Shown: positions 42,621 through 53,147, counted from the stretch's first letter. The stretch: DNA of 64,000 bases from an uncultured Albidovulum sp. (GCA_913064775.1 CAJYAD010000002.1:1-64000), one strand, 5' to 3'. Made by a program: numbers and translations. Notes: generated from the letters alone by a model not told the origin.

Positions 42621-43995
42621 CGGGGCGCACCATCTTGCCGGGATTCAGAAGGTTTTCAGGGTCCAGCGCCCGCTTGATCTGCCCCATCACATCCCAACCC
42701 GCGCCATGCTCGCGCTCCATATAGTCCAGCTTGCCCATGCCGATACCATGCTCGCCGGTGACAGTGCCACCCATTCGTAGCGCCCTTTCGGCCATGTTGG
42801 CGGCAAGCCGCTTGGCTGCAGCCTCCTCGGCGCCGTCCTCGGGCGAGACCAGCAGCACGGCGTGGAAATTGCCGTCGCCGACATGGCCCAGAATCGGCCC
42901 CGGAATGGCACTTGCCGCGATTTCGGCCGCGGTTTCTTCGACCGCCTCGGCCAGGCGAGAGATCGGCACGCAGACATCCGTGACCCAGGCCGTCGCGCCC
43001 GGGCGCAGGCGCAGGATCGACCAATAGGCCTGATGCCGCATCTTCCACAGACGCGAGCGATCCTCGGGCCGCGCCGCCCATTGAAAGGCGCCGGCGCCGA
43101 AATCCTGCGCGATCTCGCCAAAGCGGGCGGCCTGTTCGGCGACGCCGGCCTCGGAGCCGTGGAATTCGACCAGCAGGTGGGGCTGTTCGGGCATCACGGC
43201 CCCGGCCTCGGCGTTGAAGGCCGCGACCGTGGCTGCGTCGACGAATTCGATCCGCGCCATCGGGATGCCCGACTGGATCGTGGCGATCACCGCCTCTACC
43301 GCCGGCCCCATCGCCGGGAAGGCGCAGACCGCGGCCGAGATCGCCTCGGGTTGGCCCTGCAGGCGCAGGGTGAGTTCGGTGATCAGCCCCAGCGTGCCCT
43401 CGGCGCCGACAAAAAGCGCGGTCAGGTCATAGCCGGCCGAGGATTTCCGCGCCATCGTGCCGGTGCGGATGATGCGGCCGTCAGCCAGCACCACCTCAAG
43501 CCCCAGCACATTGTCGCGCATCGTGCCGTAGCGCACCGCCGTGGTGCCCGAGGCCCGCGTCGCCGCCATCCCGCCCAGCGAGGCATTGGCGCCAGGATCG
43601 ACCGGGAAGAACAGGCCCGTCGCGCGCAGCTCGGTATTCAGCGCCTCGCGCGTCAGCCCGGGCTGGACCCGGGCCAGCATGTCCTCGGGGTAGACCTCCA
43701 GCACCCTGTCCATCTGCGAAAAATCGACGCAGACCCCACCGCGGATCGCCAGCGCATGGCCTTCCAGCGAGGTCCCCGCCCCCCAGGCCGTGACCGGCAC
43801 GCCGGCCGGCGCGCAGGCGCGCAGGATCGCCGCGACCTCTTGCGTGTCGCGCGGATAGGCCACGGCATCGGGCGGCGCCGGGGGAAAGTGGGTTTCATTC
43901 CGGCCATGGATCTCAAGGTCCGAGGGCGCACGGCTGAAGCGCGGACCAAGCAGCGCAGTCAGCGCCTCGGCCACCGTTTGCGGCAAGTCTTGCAT
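42610..43995 (-). CDS. FAD-linked 2-hydroxyacid dehydrogenase (D-lactate/glycolate type)
   Basis: 461 aa. The N-terminal PCMH FAD domain has VPVTAWGAGTSLEGHALAIR and FFPVDPGANASLGGMAATRA with KSSAGYDLTALFVGAEGTLG; the C-terminal cap has GHVGDGNFHAVLLV and TGEHGIGMGKLDYMEREHG, and ends LDPENLLNPGKMV. This is the family of Dld/GlcD cytochrome-linked dehydrogenases that oxidise D-2-hydroxyacids and feed electrons to the respiratory chain. No GlcE or GlcF gene is adjacent, so D-lactate is more likely than glycolate. The exact substrate is unproved. Confidence 0.88.
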   Translation of the reverse strand: MQDLPQTVAEALTALLGPRFSRAPSDLEIHGRNETHFPPAPPDAVAYPRDTQEVAAILRACAPAGVPVTAWGAGTSLEGHALAIRGGVCVDFSQMDRVLEVYPEDMLARVQPGLTREALNTELRATGLFFPVDPGANASLGGMAATRASGTTAVRYGTMRDNVLGLEVVLADGRIIRTGTMARKSSAGYDLTALFVGAEGTLGLITELTLRLQGQPEAISAAVCAFPAMGPAVEAVIATIQSGIPMARIEFVDAATVAAFNAEAGAVMPEQPHLLVEFHGSEAGVAEQAARFGEIAQDFGAGAFQWAARPEDRSRLWKMRHQAYWSILRLRPGATAWVTDVCVPISRLAEAVEETAAEIAASAIPGPILGHVGDGNFHAVLLVSPEDGAEEAAAKRLAANMAERALRMGGTVTGEHGIGMGKLDYMEREHGAGWDVMGQIKRALDPENLLNPGKMVRPDGN

Positions 43996-43998
43996 GGC

Positions 43999-44565
43999 TT
44001 AGCTTCCGCAGCGATAGGCGTAATAGATCTGATCGGTCTCACCCGGCGGGCGCAGTTCGAGGTGGTCGATGGCGCTGCCGTAGCTGACCATCGCCACCGG
44101 CAGCCGCCCGATGCCGTCGCCTGTCATGACCAGATCCTGGCCAGTGATGCGGTATTTGACGCTGTAGCTCACGGCTTTTGCGCCTTCGTTCAGGCGAAAC
44201 TGGCCGTGCTGGAAGGCCACCGGGTCGGTGCAATCGGAAAACACCGTGCCCGGGGCCACGCGCTGCGGCGTCTTGCGCATGGTCCAGCGGCCCAGAATGA
44301 AGGGCGGCACCTGCGCGCGGTCGGCGGTATAACCTTCGAGCAGCCGGTACTTGTCCAGATAGGCCGCGAAGCCTTCGGATTTGCGCACATCGTCAAGGTA
44401 GCGCAGCGGGTCGGTCTTGCGCAGATGGGCGTAATAGGCCTCGGCGCGGTGATTCTGATAGGCGAGGTAGCCAATATAGAGGGCACCGAAGACGGTGACG
44501 CCAAGCAGGATATTGAGCGTCTCGCGGCGCAGGGTCAGACGGCGCCGGTCTGGCAGCGAGGGCAT
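43999..44565 (-). CDS. Conserved-looking single-pass membrane protein of unknown function
   Basis: 188 aa. A basic N-terminus (LPDRRRLTLRRETLNIL), one membrane helix (about 18-35) and a soluble domain with two cysteines (FSDCTDPVAF and YAYRCGS) that could form a disulphide if periplasmic. I do not recognise a named family. Three bases separate it from the dehydrogenase downstream, so they are probably co-transcribed. Confidence 0.6.
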   Translation of the reverse strand: MPSLPDRRRLTLRRETLNILLGVTVFGALYIGYLAYQNHRAEAYYAHLRKTDPLRYLDDVRKSEGFAAYLDKYRLLEGYTADRAQVPPFILGRWTMRKTPQRVAPGTVFSDCTDPVAFQHGQFRLNEGAKAVSYSVKYRITGQDLVMTGDGIGRLPVAMVSYGSAIDHLELRPPGETDQIYYAYRCGS

Positions 44566-44742
44566 GGCGGCCTCCTGGGGTAATTGCGGAATCCGGCGCG
44601 GCGCGCGGGCGCCAGCCGGGAAGCTGCCCTACCTTGACAAAAAGGCTGCACCAAGCGCAACAGCGGATTATAAGTATCGCGAATTCGGTTGATTTTCGGC
44701 CCGGGGCTTGACGCGCGGGTGAACAGGAGATTGGTTGGCCCC

Positions 44743-46539
44743 ATGCCAGAAAGCTCTCAGACCATCGCCGGCCGAGCGGACGAGACCCGTCCCGCGCCGA
44801 TCCAGAAAGATACGCATCAGGCATCGGCAGTCGCGCTGTCGCTGATGGCCGTCCTGATCGGGGTGGTCGCGGGGCTGGGCGCGGTTGCGCTGCGCTGGCT
44901 GATCTCGGTGTTTCACAACCTTGCCTTCCTGGGCACGCTGTCGGGCGACTACAACGCCAACATCCCGACACCGCCCAGCCCGTTCGGCGCCTGGGTGATC
45001 CTGGTGCCGGTGGTCGGCGGTCTGATCGTCGTCTGGCTGGTCAAGACCTTCGCCCCCGAGGCCAAGGGCCATGGCGTGCCCGAGGTGCTGGACGCGATCT
45101 ACTATCAGCGCGGGGTGATGCGCCCGGTGGTCGTGGTGATCAAGGCGGTGGCCTCGGCGCTGTCGATCGGCACCGGCGCCTCGGTCGGGCGCGAGGGGCC
45201 GATCATCCAGATCGGCTCGGCCATGGGATCGGTGCTGGGGCAGCTGTTTCACCTGCGCTCCTGGCAGGTCATCACTCTGGTGGGGGCAGGCGCCGGCGCC
45301 GGCATCGCCGCCACCTTCAACACGCCGCTGGGCGGGGTGCTGTTCGCGGTTGAGCTGATGCTGCCCGAGGTCACGGCGCGCACGCTGCTGCCGCTGGTGC
45401 TGGCCACCGGCACCGCGACCTATGTGGGCCGCCTGGCCTTTGGCATGGAGCCCGCCTTTTCCGTCGCCGCCTATGAGCGCCCCGATATCTTCGTGCCGCT
45501 GTCGGCCGACATGCTGCCGCTTTATGTGCTGTTCGGGGTGATCGCCGGTCTCGCCGCGACGATCTTCGTCAAGGGCCTGTACTGGACCGAGGACAAGTTC
45601 GACGAACTGCCGATGAACGATTACTTCAAGAACATCATCGCGATGACCATGCTTGGGGTGTTGTTCTATGTGCTGATGCAGACCACCGGCATGTATCACA
45701 CCCAGGGCGTGGGCTATGCCACGATCCAGATGATCCTGGCCGGTCAGATCGCCACGCCGCAATTCCTGCTGCTGCTGTTCGTGCTGAAGCTGTTCGCCAC
45801 CTCGGTCAGCTTGGGCGGCGGCGCCTCGGGCGGGGTGTTCTCGCCCTCGCTGTTCCTCGGCGCCGCGCTGGGGGCGGCTTTCGGGGCGATTCTGAACGCG
45901 GCCTTCCCCTATCTCGCCTTCTCGCCGATCGCCTTCGCGCTGGTCGGCATGGCGGCGATCGTGGGCGGGGCGACGGGGGCCTCGATCACCTCGATCGTGA
46001 TGATCTTCGAGATGACCGGCGATTATTCGATCACCGTCGCCGCGATCATCGCGGTGGCCTGCGCGGTCGGCGTGCGCACCGGCCTGTCGCCCGAGGATAT
46101 CTACACCACCAAGCTGGCCCGGCGCGGCCACCACATCCCGCGCGGTCTGCGCACCCATATGTTCGCGATCCGCAAGGCCGGCGACGTGATGGACAAGGTG
46201 GTCGGCGTGGTCGAAACCAGCGAACTGCACGGCGCCCGCAGCCTTCCGCATGCCTCGGACAGCCCCAGCTATGCGGTGGTCACCGAAGGCCGCCATATCC
46301 TGGGCGTCATTCAGGTCGACCCCGAGGACAAGACCCGCGCCCTCGGCCCGCTGATCGAGCCGGTGGGAATCGCGCGCGAAGGCTCGTTCATGCAGACGGT
46401 GATGACCCATATGGCCGATCGCAAGCATCTAGCGGTGCTGGTGGTGCCCGACAAGCGGGTGCCACGGGCCGAGAACGTCGTCGGCGTGCTGACCCGCGAC
46501 GCCGTCGCCCGGGTGGTGATGAACGACTACCGGCGGTAG
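44743..46539 (+). CDS. CLC-family chloride channel/antiporter with C-terminal CBS region
   Basis: 598 aa from the ATG at 44743; upstream in-frame TTG codons lack a well-placed ribosome site. The CLC core has many helices, with GHGVPE (selectivity region 1), GREGPIIQIG (including the gating glutamate), GGGASGGVFSPSLFLGA (GxFxP) and GATGASITSIVMIFEMTGDYS. The last 130 residues resemble a CBS pair (AGDVMDKVVGVVETSEL and VVGVLTRDAVARV). The gating glutamate fits a Cl-/H+ exchanger or gated channel. Divergent from the membrane-protein gene; a convergent hairpin follows. Confidence 0.9.
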   Translation: MPESSQTIAGRADETRPAPIQKDTHQASAVALSLMAVLIGVVAGLGAVALRWLISVFHNLAFLGTLSGDYNANIPTPPSPFGAWVILVPVVGGLIVVWLVKTFAPEAKGHGVPEVLDAIYYQRGVMRPVVVVIKAVASALSIGTGASVGREGPIIQIGSAMGSVLGQLFHLRSWQVITLVGAGAGAGIAATFNTPLGGVLFAVELMLPEVTARTLLPLVLATGTATYVGRLAFGMEPAFSVAAYERPDIFVPLSADMLPLYVLFGVIAGLAATIFVKGLYWTEDKFDELPMNDYFKNIIAMTMLGVLFYVLMQTTGMYHTQGVGYATIQMILAGQIATPQFLLLLFVLKLFATSVSLGGGASGGVFSPSLFLGAALGAAFGAILNAAFPYLAFSPIAFALVGMAAIVGGATGASITSIVMIFEMTGDYSITVAAIIAVACAVGVRTGLSPEDIYTTKLARRGHHIPRGLRTHMFAIRKAGDVMDKVVGVVETSELHGARSLPHASDSPSYAVVTEGRHILGVIQVDPEDKTRALGPLIEPVGIAREGSFMQTVMTHMADRKHLAVLVVPDKRVPRAENVVGVLTRDAVARVVMNDYRR

Positions 46540-46554
46540 GGGCCTCGCGGCCCC
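46539..46554. terminator. Convergent hairpin after the CLC gene
   Basis: GGGGCC-TCGC-GGCCCC begins at the last base of the CLC stop codon and lies before the 3' end of the DUF427 gene. Perfect 6-bp stem, no T-run. Confidence 0.45.
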
Positions 46555-46578
46555 CGCCCCGGATCAGGCCAGATCAGG

Positions 46579-46920
46579 TCAGATCCGCTCGATCGAGGTC
46601 TTGTCCGGATAGAAAGCGATATGGCCCTTGATCCGCTCGGCGCCCTCTGTGGGGGTCTCATAGCTCCAGGCGGCGTCATGCAGCGTCGTCGATTTGGTTA
46701 CGATCGAGAAATAGGACGCCTCGCCCTTCCAGGGGCAGGTCGAACTGGTCTCGGATCGATCGAGGAAGGCCATCGCGATGTCTTCGCGCGGGAAATAGAT
46801 CACCGGCGGATAATCGCCTTCCGTCAGTTCCATGGCCGCCTTCGTTTCACCCAGAATTGCGCCGCCAGCGAGCACCACCCAGGTGCCGGGAACCTTGACG
46901 ATGGAGATACGGTCGGGCAT
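46579..46920 (-). CDS. DUF427 domain protein
   Basis: 113 aa, one DUF427 domain: VVLAGGAILGETKAAMELTE, PPVIYFPREDIAMAFL, CPWKGEASYFSIV and IKGHIAFYPDK are the family's conserved blocks. Structure-based proposals link the family to small-molecule binding, but no function is established. Complete; flanked by a convergent CLC gene and the aminopeptidase gene. Confidence 0.85.
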   Translation of the reverse strand: MPDRISIVKVPGTWVVLAGGAILGETKAAMELTEGDYPPVIYFPREDIAMAFLDRSETSSTCPWKGEASYFSIVTKSTTLHDAAWSYETPTEGAERIKGHIAFYPDKTSIERI

Positions 46921-47003
46921 GGGGCATTCCTTTCCAGGGCGCGGTAGGGCCGCGCGATAGGGATCTAGAGGAGTCTAGTGCAGATTTGTGACAGGGAAAG
47001 CCG

Positions 47004-48806
47004 TCAGAGCGGCGCCGTCGCCCGCTGCAGCCAATCCCGTGCGGACTTTGTCACCTTGGGGCTGATTTTCGCATACACATCCGCGTGATAGGTGTTCAGC
47101 CAATCACGCTCGCCGGGTGAAAGCATCGCCGCCATGATCAACCGCCGGTCGATGGGCGCGTAGGTAAGCGTCTCGAAAGACAGCATCTTGCGCTCGGGGT
47201 CGGCGGTGGGCAGGGCAGGGGCCTCGCCGACCACGACGAGGTTCTCGATGCGGATACCGAAGGCGCCCTCGCGGTAATAGCCGGGCTCGTTCGACAGGAT
47301 CATCCCCGGCTCCAGCGGCACTTCGGAGATCCGCGACAGCCGTTGCGGCCCCTCGTGGACCGACAGGTAGGCGCCGACGCCGTGGCCGGTGCCATGATTG
47401 AAATCCTGCCCCGCCAGCCACAGCGGATAGCGCGCCAGCGGATCCAGATCGCGCCCCGCCAGACCCCGGGGCCAGCGCAGGCGCGAGATCGCGATCATGC
47501 CCTGCAACACGCGGGTGAAGGCCTCGGCCGCGCCCTCGGGCGGGGGGCCCAGGGCAATGGTGCGGGTGATGTCGGTGGTGCCGTCGATATATTGGCCGCC
47601 GGAATCGACGACCATCAGCTCGCCGTCGCGCAGCTTGCGGTTGGTTTCCTCGGTCACGCGGTAATGCATGATCGCGCCGTTGGGGCCCGAGCCGCAGATG
47701 GTTTCGAAGCTGATTTCCTTCAGCGCATTGGTGGCGCGGCGGCAGCTTTCCAACTGGGTGACAACATCAATCTCGGTCAGATCGCCCGGGGCATTGGTGT
47801 CGAGCCAGGCGAGGAATTCGACCACCGCCGCGCCGTCGCGCAGATGCGCGTCGCGCGCGCCCTGGATCTCGGCGGGGTTCTTGCGCGCCTTGGGCAGCAG
47901 GCACGGGTCCTGGCCCCAGTCGATCGCGGTGCCGACCTCGTCCAGAAGCTGGCTGACGGCGATCGGTGCGGTCGCGCGGTCGATCCGCACCGGGCCGGTC
48001 ACGTCGCGCAGGGCGGGGATGAAGCCCTCGGGCGGCAGGATCGCGACCTCGGCGCCCAGATGGGCACGCAGCGCGTCGTCCAACTTGGCCGCGTCGATGA
48101 ACAGGCTGAGGCGCGCGTCATCGCCCAGCAGCGCGAAGGCGTGGACCACCGGATTGCGCGCCACGTCGCTGCCGCGGATGTTCAGCAGCCAGGCGATGGA
48201 ATCGGGCAGGGTCAGGACGCAGGTGGCCTGTCCGGCCTCTTTCAGACCCGCTGCAATCTCGGCGCGTTTCTCGGCGGGGCTGCGGCCGGCGAATTCCAGT
48301 GGCTGGACCGAGACCTTGCCGCAGGGCGGCGCGGGCTGATCTTTCCAGACCGCATCGACGAAATTCTCGGCCGGCACCAGCGTCACGGCGCTGCCTGTCA
48401 GGGCCTCTTCGATCTTCGCGATCTCATCGGCGGTGTGCAGCCAGGGATCATAAGCGATGCGCCCGGCATCCAGATGCGCGCGCAGCCAGGGGCCGGGCAG
48501 GGTGTCGGGCCAGGGAACCGGCGTGTAGGCGGCCAGATCCATCTGCGCCTTTACCTGAGTGCGGTAGCGTCCGTCGATGAACACCCCGGCGATCCCCGGC
48601 AGCACGATGCAGAACCCGGCCGAGCCGGTGAAGCCGGTCAGCCAGCTCAGCCGTTCGTCATGCGGCGCGACGTATTCGCCCTGGTGGACATCGGCGCGCG
48701 GCACGATGAAACCGGCAAATCCCCGCGCCGCCAACTGCGCGCGCAGCGCGGCCAGCCGCGGCGGGCCCTGTTCGGGGCGGGCGGTGACGGTGAAGCTTTG
48801 GAACAT
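47004..48806 (-). CDS. M24B Xaa-Pro aminopeptidase (AMPP type)
   Basis: 600 aa, the three-domain eukaryote-like form: two creatinase-like N-terminal domains (GFIVPRADVHQGEYVAPHDE and the second from about 150) and a pita-bread catalytic domain with metal ligands VVDSGGQYIDGTTDITRT, HGTGHGVGAYLSVHEGP and EPGYYREGAFGIRIEN. It removes N-terminal residues before proline. Its ATG overlaps the cobT stop by one base (TGATG), so translation is coupled. Confidence 0.93.
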   Translation of the reverse strand: MFQSFTVTARPEQGPPRLAALRAQLAARGFAGFIVPRADVHQGEYVAPHDERLSWLTGFTGSAGFCIVLPGIAGVFIDGRYRTQVKAQMDLAAYTPVPWPDTLPGPWLRAHLDAGRIAYDPWLHTADEIAKIEEALTGSAVTLVPAENFVDAVWKDQPAPPCGKVSVQPLEFAGRSPAEKRAEIAAGLKEAGQATCVLTLPDSIAWLLNIRGSDVARNPVVHAFALLGDDARLSLFIDAAKLDDALRAHLGAEVAILPPEGFIPALRDVTGPVRIDRATAPIAVSQLLDEVGTAIDWGQDPCLLPKARKNPAEIQGARDAHLRDGAAVVEFLAWLDTNAPGDLTEIDVVTQLESCRRATNALKEISFETICGSGPNGAIMHYRVTEETNRKLRDGELMVVDSGGQYIDGTTDITRTIALGPPPEGAAEAFTRVLQGMIAISRLRWPRGLAGRDLDPLARYPLWLAGQDFNHGTGHGVGAYLSVHEGPQRLSRISEVPLEPGMILSNEPGYYREGAFGIRIENLVVVGEAPALPTADPERKMLSFETLTYAPIDRRLIMAAMLSPGERDWLNTYHADVYAKISPKVTKSARDWLQRATAPL

Positions 48807-50677
48807 CAGCGCGCGGCCTTGGCGATGCCCATGATCCGGGCGCGGGCGCGGGGATCGTGATCGAACAGGCCGGCCAGCTGCTCGGTCATCGCGCCGGCCA
48901 GCTGTTCGACATCGGTGATTGTCACCGCGTGCTGGTAGTAGCGCGTCACGTCATGGCCGATGCCGATCGCGATCAGTTCCACCGCGCGGCGTTTCTCGAC
49001 CAGGGCGATCACGTCGCGCAGGTGCTTTTCCAGATAATTCGCGGGGTTCACCGACAGGGTCGAATCGTCCACCGGCGCGCCGTCGGAGATCACCATCAGG
49101 ATCTTGCGCGCCTCGGGGCGCCCCAGCATCCGCCGATGCGCCCATTCCAGCGCCTCGCCGTCGATGTTTTCCTTCAGCAGGCCTTCCTTCATCATCAGGC
49201 CCAGATTGGGCCGGGCGCGGCGCCAGGGGGCGTCGGCGGATTTGTAGATGATGTGGCGCAGATCGTTCAGGCGCCCGGGGCTTTGCGTGCGGCCCGCGGC
49301 CAGCCAGCGTTCGCGGCTTTGGCCGCCTTTCCAGGCGCGGGTGGTGAAGCCCAGGATCTCGACCTTGACGTCGCAGCGTTCCAGCGTGCGAGCCAGAACA
49401 TCGGCGCAGATCGCCGCGATGCTGATCGGCCGGCCCCGCATCGAGCCCGAGTTGTCCAACAGCAGCGTCACCACCGTGTCGCGAAACTCGGTGTCCTTTT
49501 CTTGCTTGAAGGACAAGGGCGTCGTCGGGTTCGCCACCACCCGCGCCAGCCGCCCGGCGTCAAGAATGCCTTCCTCCAGATCGAACAGCCACGACCGGTT
49601 CTGCTGCGCCTGAAGCCGGCGCTGTAGCTTGTTGGCCAAGCGCCCGACGGCGCCTTTCAGCGGTTCAAGCTGCTGGTCGAGATAGGCGCGCAGGCGTTCG
49701 AGTTCCACCGGTTCGGCCAGATCCTCGGCCTTGATCTCTTCGTCGAACAGGGTGCTGTAGACGGTATAGTTCGGATCGGCCTCGGAATGCGGCGGGGCTG
49801 GGGGCGGCTCCAGCGGGGCGTCGGAATCCGGCATCTCGCTGTCATCCGACATCTCGCTGTCGGTGTCCTCGTCCATCGAGACCTGGGCCTGAGCGTCGTC
49901 TTGCTGCTCTTCCTGGTCCTGCTCGGGCGAGGCTTCGGAATCGTCCTGATCGTCTTCCTGGCCCTCGCTGTCGGGATCGTCCTGATCCTCTTCGGCCTCG
50001 TCCTGGTTCTCGTCCTCGTCCTCGAAATCGGGGTCTTCGCCCAGCTGGTCGCCATAACCCAGATCGGCAATCACCTTGCGCGACAGCCGCGCGAAGGCGG
50101 CCTGATCCATCAGCGCGTCGTCCAGCCCCTCCAGCGTGCCGCCGGCCTGTTCCTCGATGAAGCCGCGCCACAGATCCATCACATTGCCGGCGCCCTTGGG
50201 CAGCGCGCGTCCGGTGGCCAGGTGGCGCACCAGATAGCCCGCGGCAATGGGCAGAGGGGCATCTTCGGCCCGCACGACCTGCTCATAGCCCTTGCGCCGG
50301 GCCTCGGCGTCGATCTTGGCGTCGATATTGCCGGCAGTGCCGGGCATGGTCTGGGCGCCGACGGCCTCGCAGCGGGCGGTTTCCATCGCCTCATAAAGGT
50401 CGCGCGCCATCTGGCCCGAGGGCTCATAGCGGGTGTGCAGCTTGGCGTTGTGGTAGCGGTGGCGCAGCGCAAAGGCATCCGCCGTGCCGCGCGCCAGCAG
50501 CACCTCATCGGTGGTCATGCGGCGGCTGACCTGGGGCAGGCGCATCGCGTCGCGGGTCAGACCTGGCGGGTCGACCGAATAGCTGATGCCCAGTTCGGGA
50601 TCGTCCGCCATGGTGCGGGCGGCCTCGGCCAGGGCCTTTTTGAAGGGATCGGCTGGGTTGTCGCTGGGCTTCGTCAT
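48806..50677 (-). CDS. cobT: Cobaltochelatase subunit CobT
   Basis: 623 aa from the ATG at 50677. An N-terminal helical domain (with [13 protein letters not shown]), a very acidic Asp/Glu/Gln stretch of about 100 residues (about 205-300), and a C-terminal von Willebrand A domain with MIDAS motif [11 protein letters not shown] and [11 protein letters not shown]. With CobS it forms the AAA+ ATPase complex that drives CobN to insert cobalt into hydrogenobyrinate diamide in aerobic vitamin B12 synthesis. CobS lies 1.5 kb upstream, separated by two other genes; CobN is not in the window. Confidence 0.95.
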   Translation of the reverse strand: MTKPSDNPADPFKKALAEAARTMADDPELGISYSVDPPGLTRDAMRLPQVSRRMTTDEVLLARGTADAFALRHRYHNAKLHTRYEPSGQMARDLYEAMETARCEAVGAQTMPGTAGNIDAKIDAEARRKGYEQVVRAEDAPLPIAAGYLVRHLATGRALPKGAGNVMDLWRGFIEEQAGGTLEGLDDALMDQAAFARLSRKVIADLGYGDQLGEDPDFEDEDENQDEAEEDQDDPDSEGQEDDQDDSEASPEQDQEEQQDDAQAQVSMDEDTDSEMSDDSEMPDSDAPLEPPPAPPHSEADPNYTVYSTLFDEEIKAEDLAEPVELERLRAYLDQQLEPLKGAVGRLANKLQRRLQAQQNRSWLFDLEEGILDAGRLARVVANPTTPLSFKQEKDTEFRDTVVTLLLDNSGSMRGRPISIAAICADVLARTLERCDVKVEILGFTTRAWKGGQSRERWLAAGRTQSPGRLNDLRHIIYKSADAPWRRARPNLGLMMKEGLLKENIDGEALEWAHRRMLGRPEARKILMVISDGAPVDDSTLSVNPANYLEKHLRDVIALVEKRRAVELIAIGIGHDVTRYYQHAVTITDVEQLAGAMTEQLAGLFDHDPRARARIMGIAKAAR

Positions 50678-50830
50678 GGGAAGAGATAAATCACCGCCCT
50701 GCGGGTCCCGCAAGGGCAAAGCTGGGGTTGCGCGGGGATGCACAGTGGCTTTGCGCGCCGGGCGCTGGTGAACCGGAACAGGAGGGGTCTTAGTGCCGCT
50801 GGAACCGCAAGCAGGACGAAAGGACACCCG

Positions 50831-51421
50831 ATGCGCGACAAGTTGAAAATCGCGATCATCCCCTCGACCACCCGGCCGGGGCGCTTCGCCGACAAGCCGA
50901 TGGCCTGGATCAAGGCGATGATCGAGGCCCGCCCCGACATGGAGGCCACGGTGGTCGATCTGCGCGACCACCCCCTGCCGTTCTTCGACGAGACGGCGCC
51001 CCTGTCGATGAAGCCGGCCGCCAATGCCGCCGCGCAGCACTGGGACGCGACGCTGGCGGGCTTCGACGGATTCGTCGTGGTGCTGGCGGAATACAACCAC
51101 TCGGTCCCCGGGGTGCTGAAGAACGCGCTGGATTACGGCTTTGAGGGCTGGAAGCACAAGCCGATGGGCGCGGTGGCCTATGGCGGTTCGGGTGGGTCGC
51201 GGTCGTTGGAACATCTGCGCCTGATCGCGATCAACCTGCGCATGGTGGCGGTGGGCGGCGCGGTGCATATCGGCGGCGCCGATTTCATGGGCGCGATCAA
51301 GGGCGGCGATCTGCCCGAGCATCTGGACCCCTCCGCCAAGGGCCTTCTGGATGAGGTTGCTTGGTGGGCCCGGGCCAGCCGCGACAAGCGCAGTGCCGCC
51401 ACGGCTCAGGCGGCCGAATAG
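50831..51421 (+). CDS. NADPH-dependent FMN reductase family protein
   Basis: 196 aa from the ATG at 50831 (AAGGA upstream). A flavodoxin-like fold: [20 protein letters not shown] (phosphate loop), [19 protein letters not shown] (the conserved family block) and [15 protein letters not shown]. It should reduce FMN, quinones or azo compounds with NAD(P)H. It is divergent from cobT, which suggests a shared regulatory region of about 150 bases. A link with flavin supply for cobalamin synthesis would be speculative. Confidence 0.88.
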   Translation: MRDKLKIAIIPSTTRPGRFADKPMAWIKAMIEARPDMEATVVDLRDHPLPFFDETAPLSMKPAANAAAQHWDATLAGFDGFVVVLAEYNHSVPGVLKNALDYGFEGWKHKPMGAVAYGGSGGSRSLEHLRLIAINLRMVAVGGAVHIGGADFMGAIKGGDLPEHLDPSAKGLLDEVAWWARASRDKRSAATAQAAE

Positions 51422-51434
51422 GGCGGCAAAGCGG

Positions 51435-52148
51435 TCAGGCGGGCAGCGATGCCCGCCCGGTCGCCAGATCGGCCAACAGCGCGACATGCACGTCGAGCGC
51501 GTCGATCACCCGGTAGCCGGTGTCCTGACCGTCGAAGGCCAGGCCCAGATCGGTGCCGGCCAGCACGATCGCCTCGGCGCCCTGATCCGCGACCATACGC
51601 CGCCCGGCCTCGATCAGTTGGGTGCGCTGGTCTTCGCGGCAGAGCCCGGCCACGGCGATGTCTTGATAAAGCTGGCCCAGATGGTCGATCTGGTCCTCGC
51701 CGGGGGCTTTGGGGGCCACGGCCCGGGTGCGGGTGAGCTGGCCATACAGCCCGGTGCGCATCACCACGCGGGTGCCCAGAAGGCCGACGCAGCCGATGCC
51801 CTGATCCGCGAAATAGGCGTCAAGCGGCGCCACGGCCGAAACCAGCGGCAGCGACGACACCGCCGCCGTCTCATCAAAGCAGAAATGCCCGCCAAGCGAG
51901 GTGATCGCGGCGCAATCGGCGCCGGCAACGGCCAGCCGGTCGATCAGCCGGCGGTAGATCTCGGCCTGTTCGGCACGGCGGTCTGCCATGTTGTTGGCGA
52001 TCAATTCGTGGATATTGGCCTGAACGATGGTCAATTCCAGCCGCGCGCCGCGGGCGGCGACGGCGGCGCAGAGGCGCTGATAATAGACAAGCGTCGCGGC
52101 GGGGCCGATGCCCCCGATCAGGCCGATATGCAGGCCCGGGGTCGCCAC
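51435..52148 (-). CDS. Aspartate/glutamate racemase-fold protein lacking both catalytic cysteines
   Basis: 237 aa with the family's start [19 protein letters not shown], where Asp racemases have IGG(T/M)GP. The first catalytic Cys motif (xCNTAH) reads TSLGGH (S84 at the Cys position), and the second (GCTE) reads AGTDL (G198, D200). Both Cys of the two-base racemisation mechanism are therefore absent, while the scaffold is intact. It may be an isomerase, hydrolase or binding protein that uses other residues. It sits 12 bases downstream of cobS in the same direction. Confidence 0.75.
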   Translation of the reverse strand: MATPGLHIGLIGGIGPAATLVYYQRLCAAVAARGARLELTIVQANIHELIANNMADRRAEQAEIYRRLIDRLAVAGADCAAITSLGGHFCFDETAAVSSLPLVSAVAPLDAYFADQGIGCVGLLGTRVVMRTGLYGQLTRTRAVAPKAPGEDQIDHLGQLYQDIAVAGLCREDQRTQLIEAGRRMVADQGAEAIVLAGTDLGLAFDGQDTGYRVIDALDVHVALLADLATGRASLPA

Positions 52149-52160
52149 CGGCCCGGGGCC

Positions 52161-53147
52161 TTACTTCATCGCCGTGGAGACGGCGCTTTCAGGCAGTTCC
52201 TCATCAAAGCAGCGCTGGTAGAACTCGGCCACAGTCTGGCGCTCCAGCTCGTCGCATTTGTTGAGGAAGGTCAGCCGGAACGCATAGCCGAGCGAACGGA
52301 AGATCTCGGCGTTCTGGGCCCAGTTGATCACCGTGCGCGGGCTCATCACCGTGGACAGATCGCCGTTCATGAAGGCGGTGCGGGTCATGTCGGCCACGGT
52401 CACCATCTGGCCGATCTGGCGACGGCCCTTGTCGGTGTTGTAATGCGGGTTCTTGGCCAGCACGATCGCGGTCTCGGCGTCGTGCGACAGGTAGTTCAGC
52501 GTCGCCACCAGCGACCAGCGGTCCATCTGGGCCTGGTTGATCTGCTGGACGCCGTGATACAGGCCGGTGGTATCGCCCAGACCCACGGTGTTCGAGGTGG
52601 CGAACAGCCGGAAATAGGGATTAGGGGTGATCACCTCGTTCTGGTCCAGCAGCGTCAGCTTGCCGTCATGTTCCAGCACGCGCTGGATCACGAACATCAC
52701 GTCGGCGCGGCCGGCGTCGTATTCGTCGAAGACGATCGCGGTGGGGTTGCGCAGCGCCCAGGGCAGGATGCCTTCCTGGAACTCGGTCACCTGCATGCCG
52801 TCCTTCAGCTTGATCGCATCCTTGCCGATCAGGTCGATCCGGCTGATGTGGCTGTCAAGGTTCACCCGCACGCAGGGCCAGTTCAGATGCGCCGCGACCT
52901 GTTCGATATGGGTCGATTTCCCGGTGCCGTGATAGCCCTGGATCATCACGCGGCGGTTGTAGGCGAAACCTGCCAGGATCGCGAGCGTGGTATCGGGGTC
53001 GAACTTGTAGGTGGGGTCGATTTCGGGCACGCGCTCGGCGCGTTCGGAGAAGGCCTTGACCTTCATATCGGTGTCGATGCCGAAAACCTCGCGAACCGAG
53101 ACGTCGTCGGTGGGTTTCGCGTTTATATCCATCGTGCCGTCCGCCAT
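52161..53147 (-). CDS. cobS: Cobaltochelatase AAA+ subunit CobS
   Basis: 328 aa from the ATG at 53147; earlier codons have no family similarity. AAA+ features: Walker [19 protein letters not shown], Walker [12 protein letters not shown], and the sensor region [20 protein letters not shown], which is characteristic of CobS. It assembles with CobT into the two-ring ATPase that powers CobN. The racemase-like gene follows 12 bases later, probably in one transcript. Confidence 0.95.
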   Translation of the reverse strand: MADGTMDINAKPTDDVSVREVFGIDTDMKVKAFSERAERVPEIDPTYKFDPDTTLAILAGFAYNRRVMIQGYHGTGKSTHIEQVAAHLNWPCVRVNLDSHISRIDLIGKDAIKLKDGMQVTEFQEGILPWALRNPTAIVFDEYDAGRADVMFVIQRVLEHDGKLTLLDQNEVITPNPYFRLFATSNTVGLGDTTGLYHGVQQINQAQMDRWSLVATLNYLSHDAETAIVLAKNPHYNTDKGRRQIGQMVTVADMTRTAFMNGDLSTVMSPRTVINWAQNAEIFRSLGYAFRLTFLNKCDELERQTVAEFYQRCFDEELPESAVSTAMK

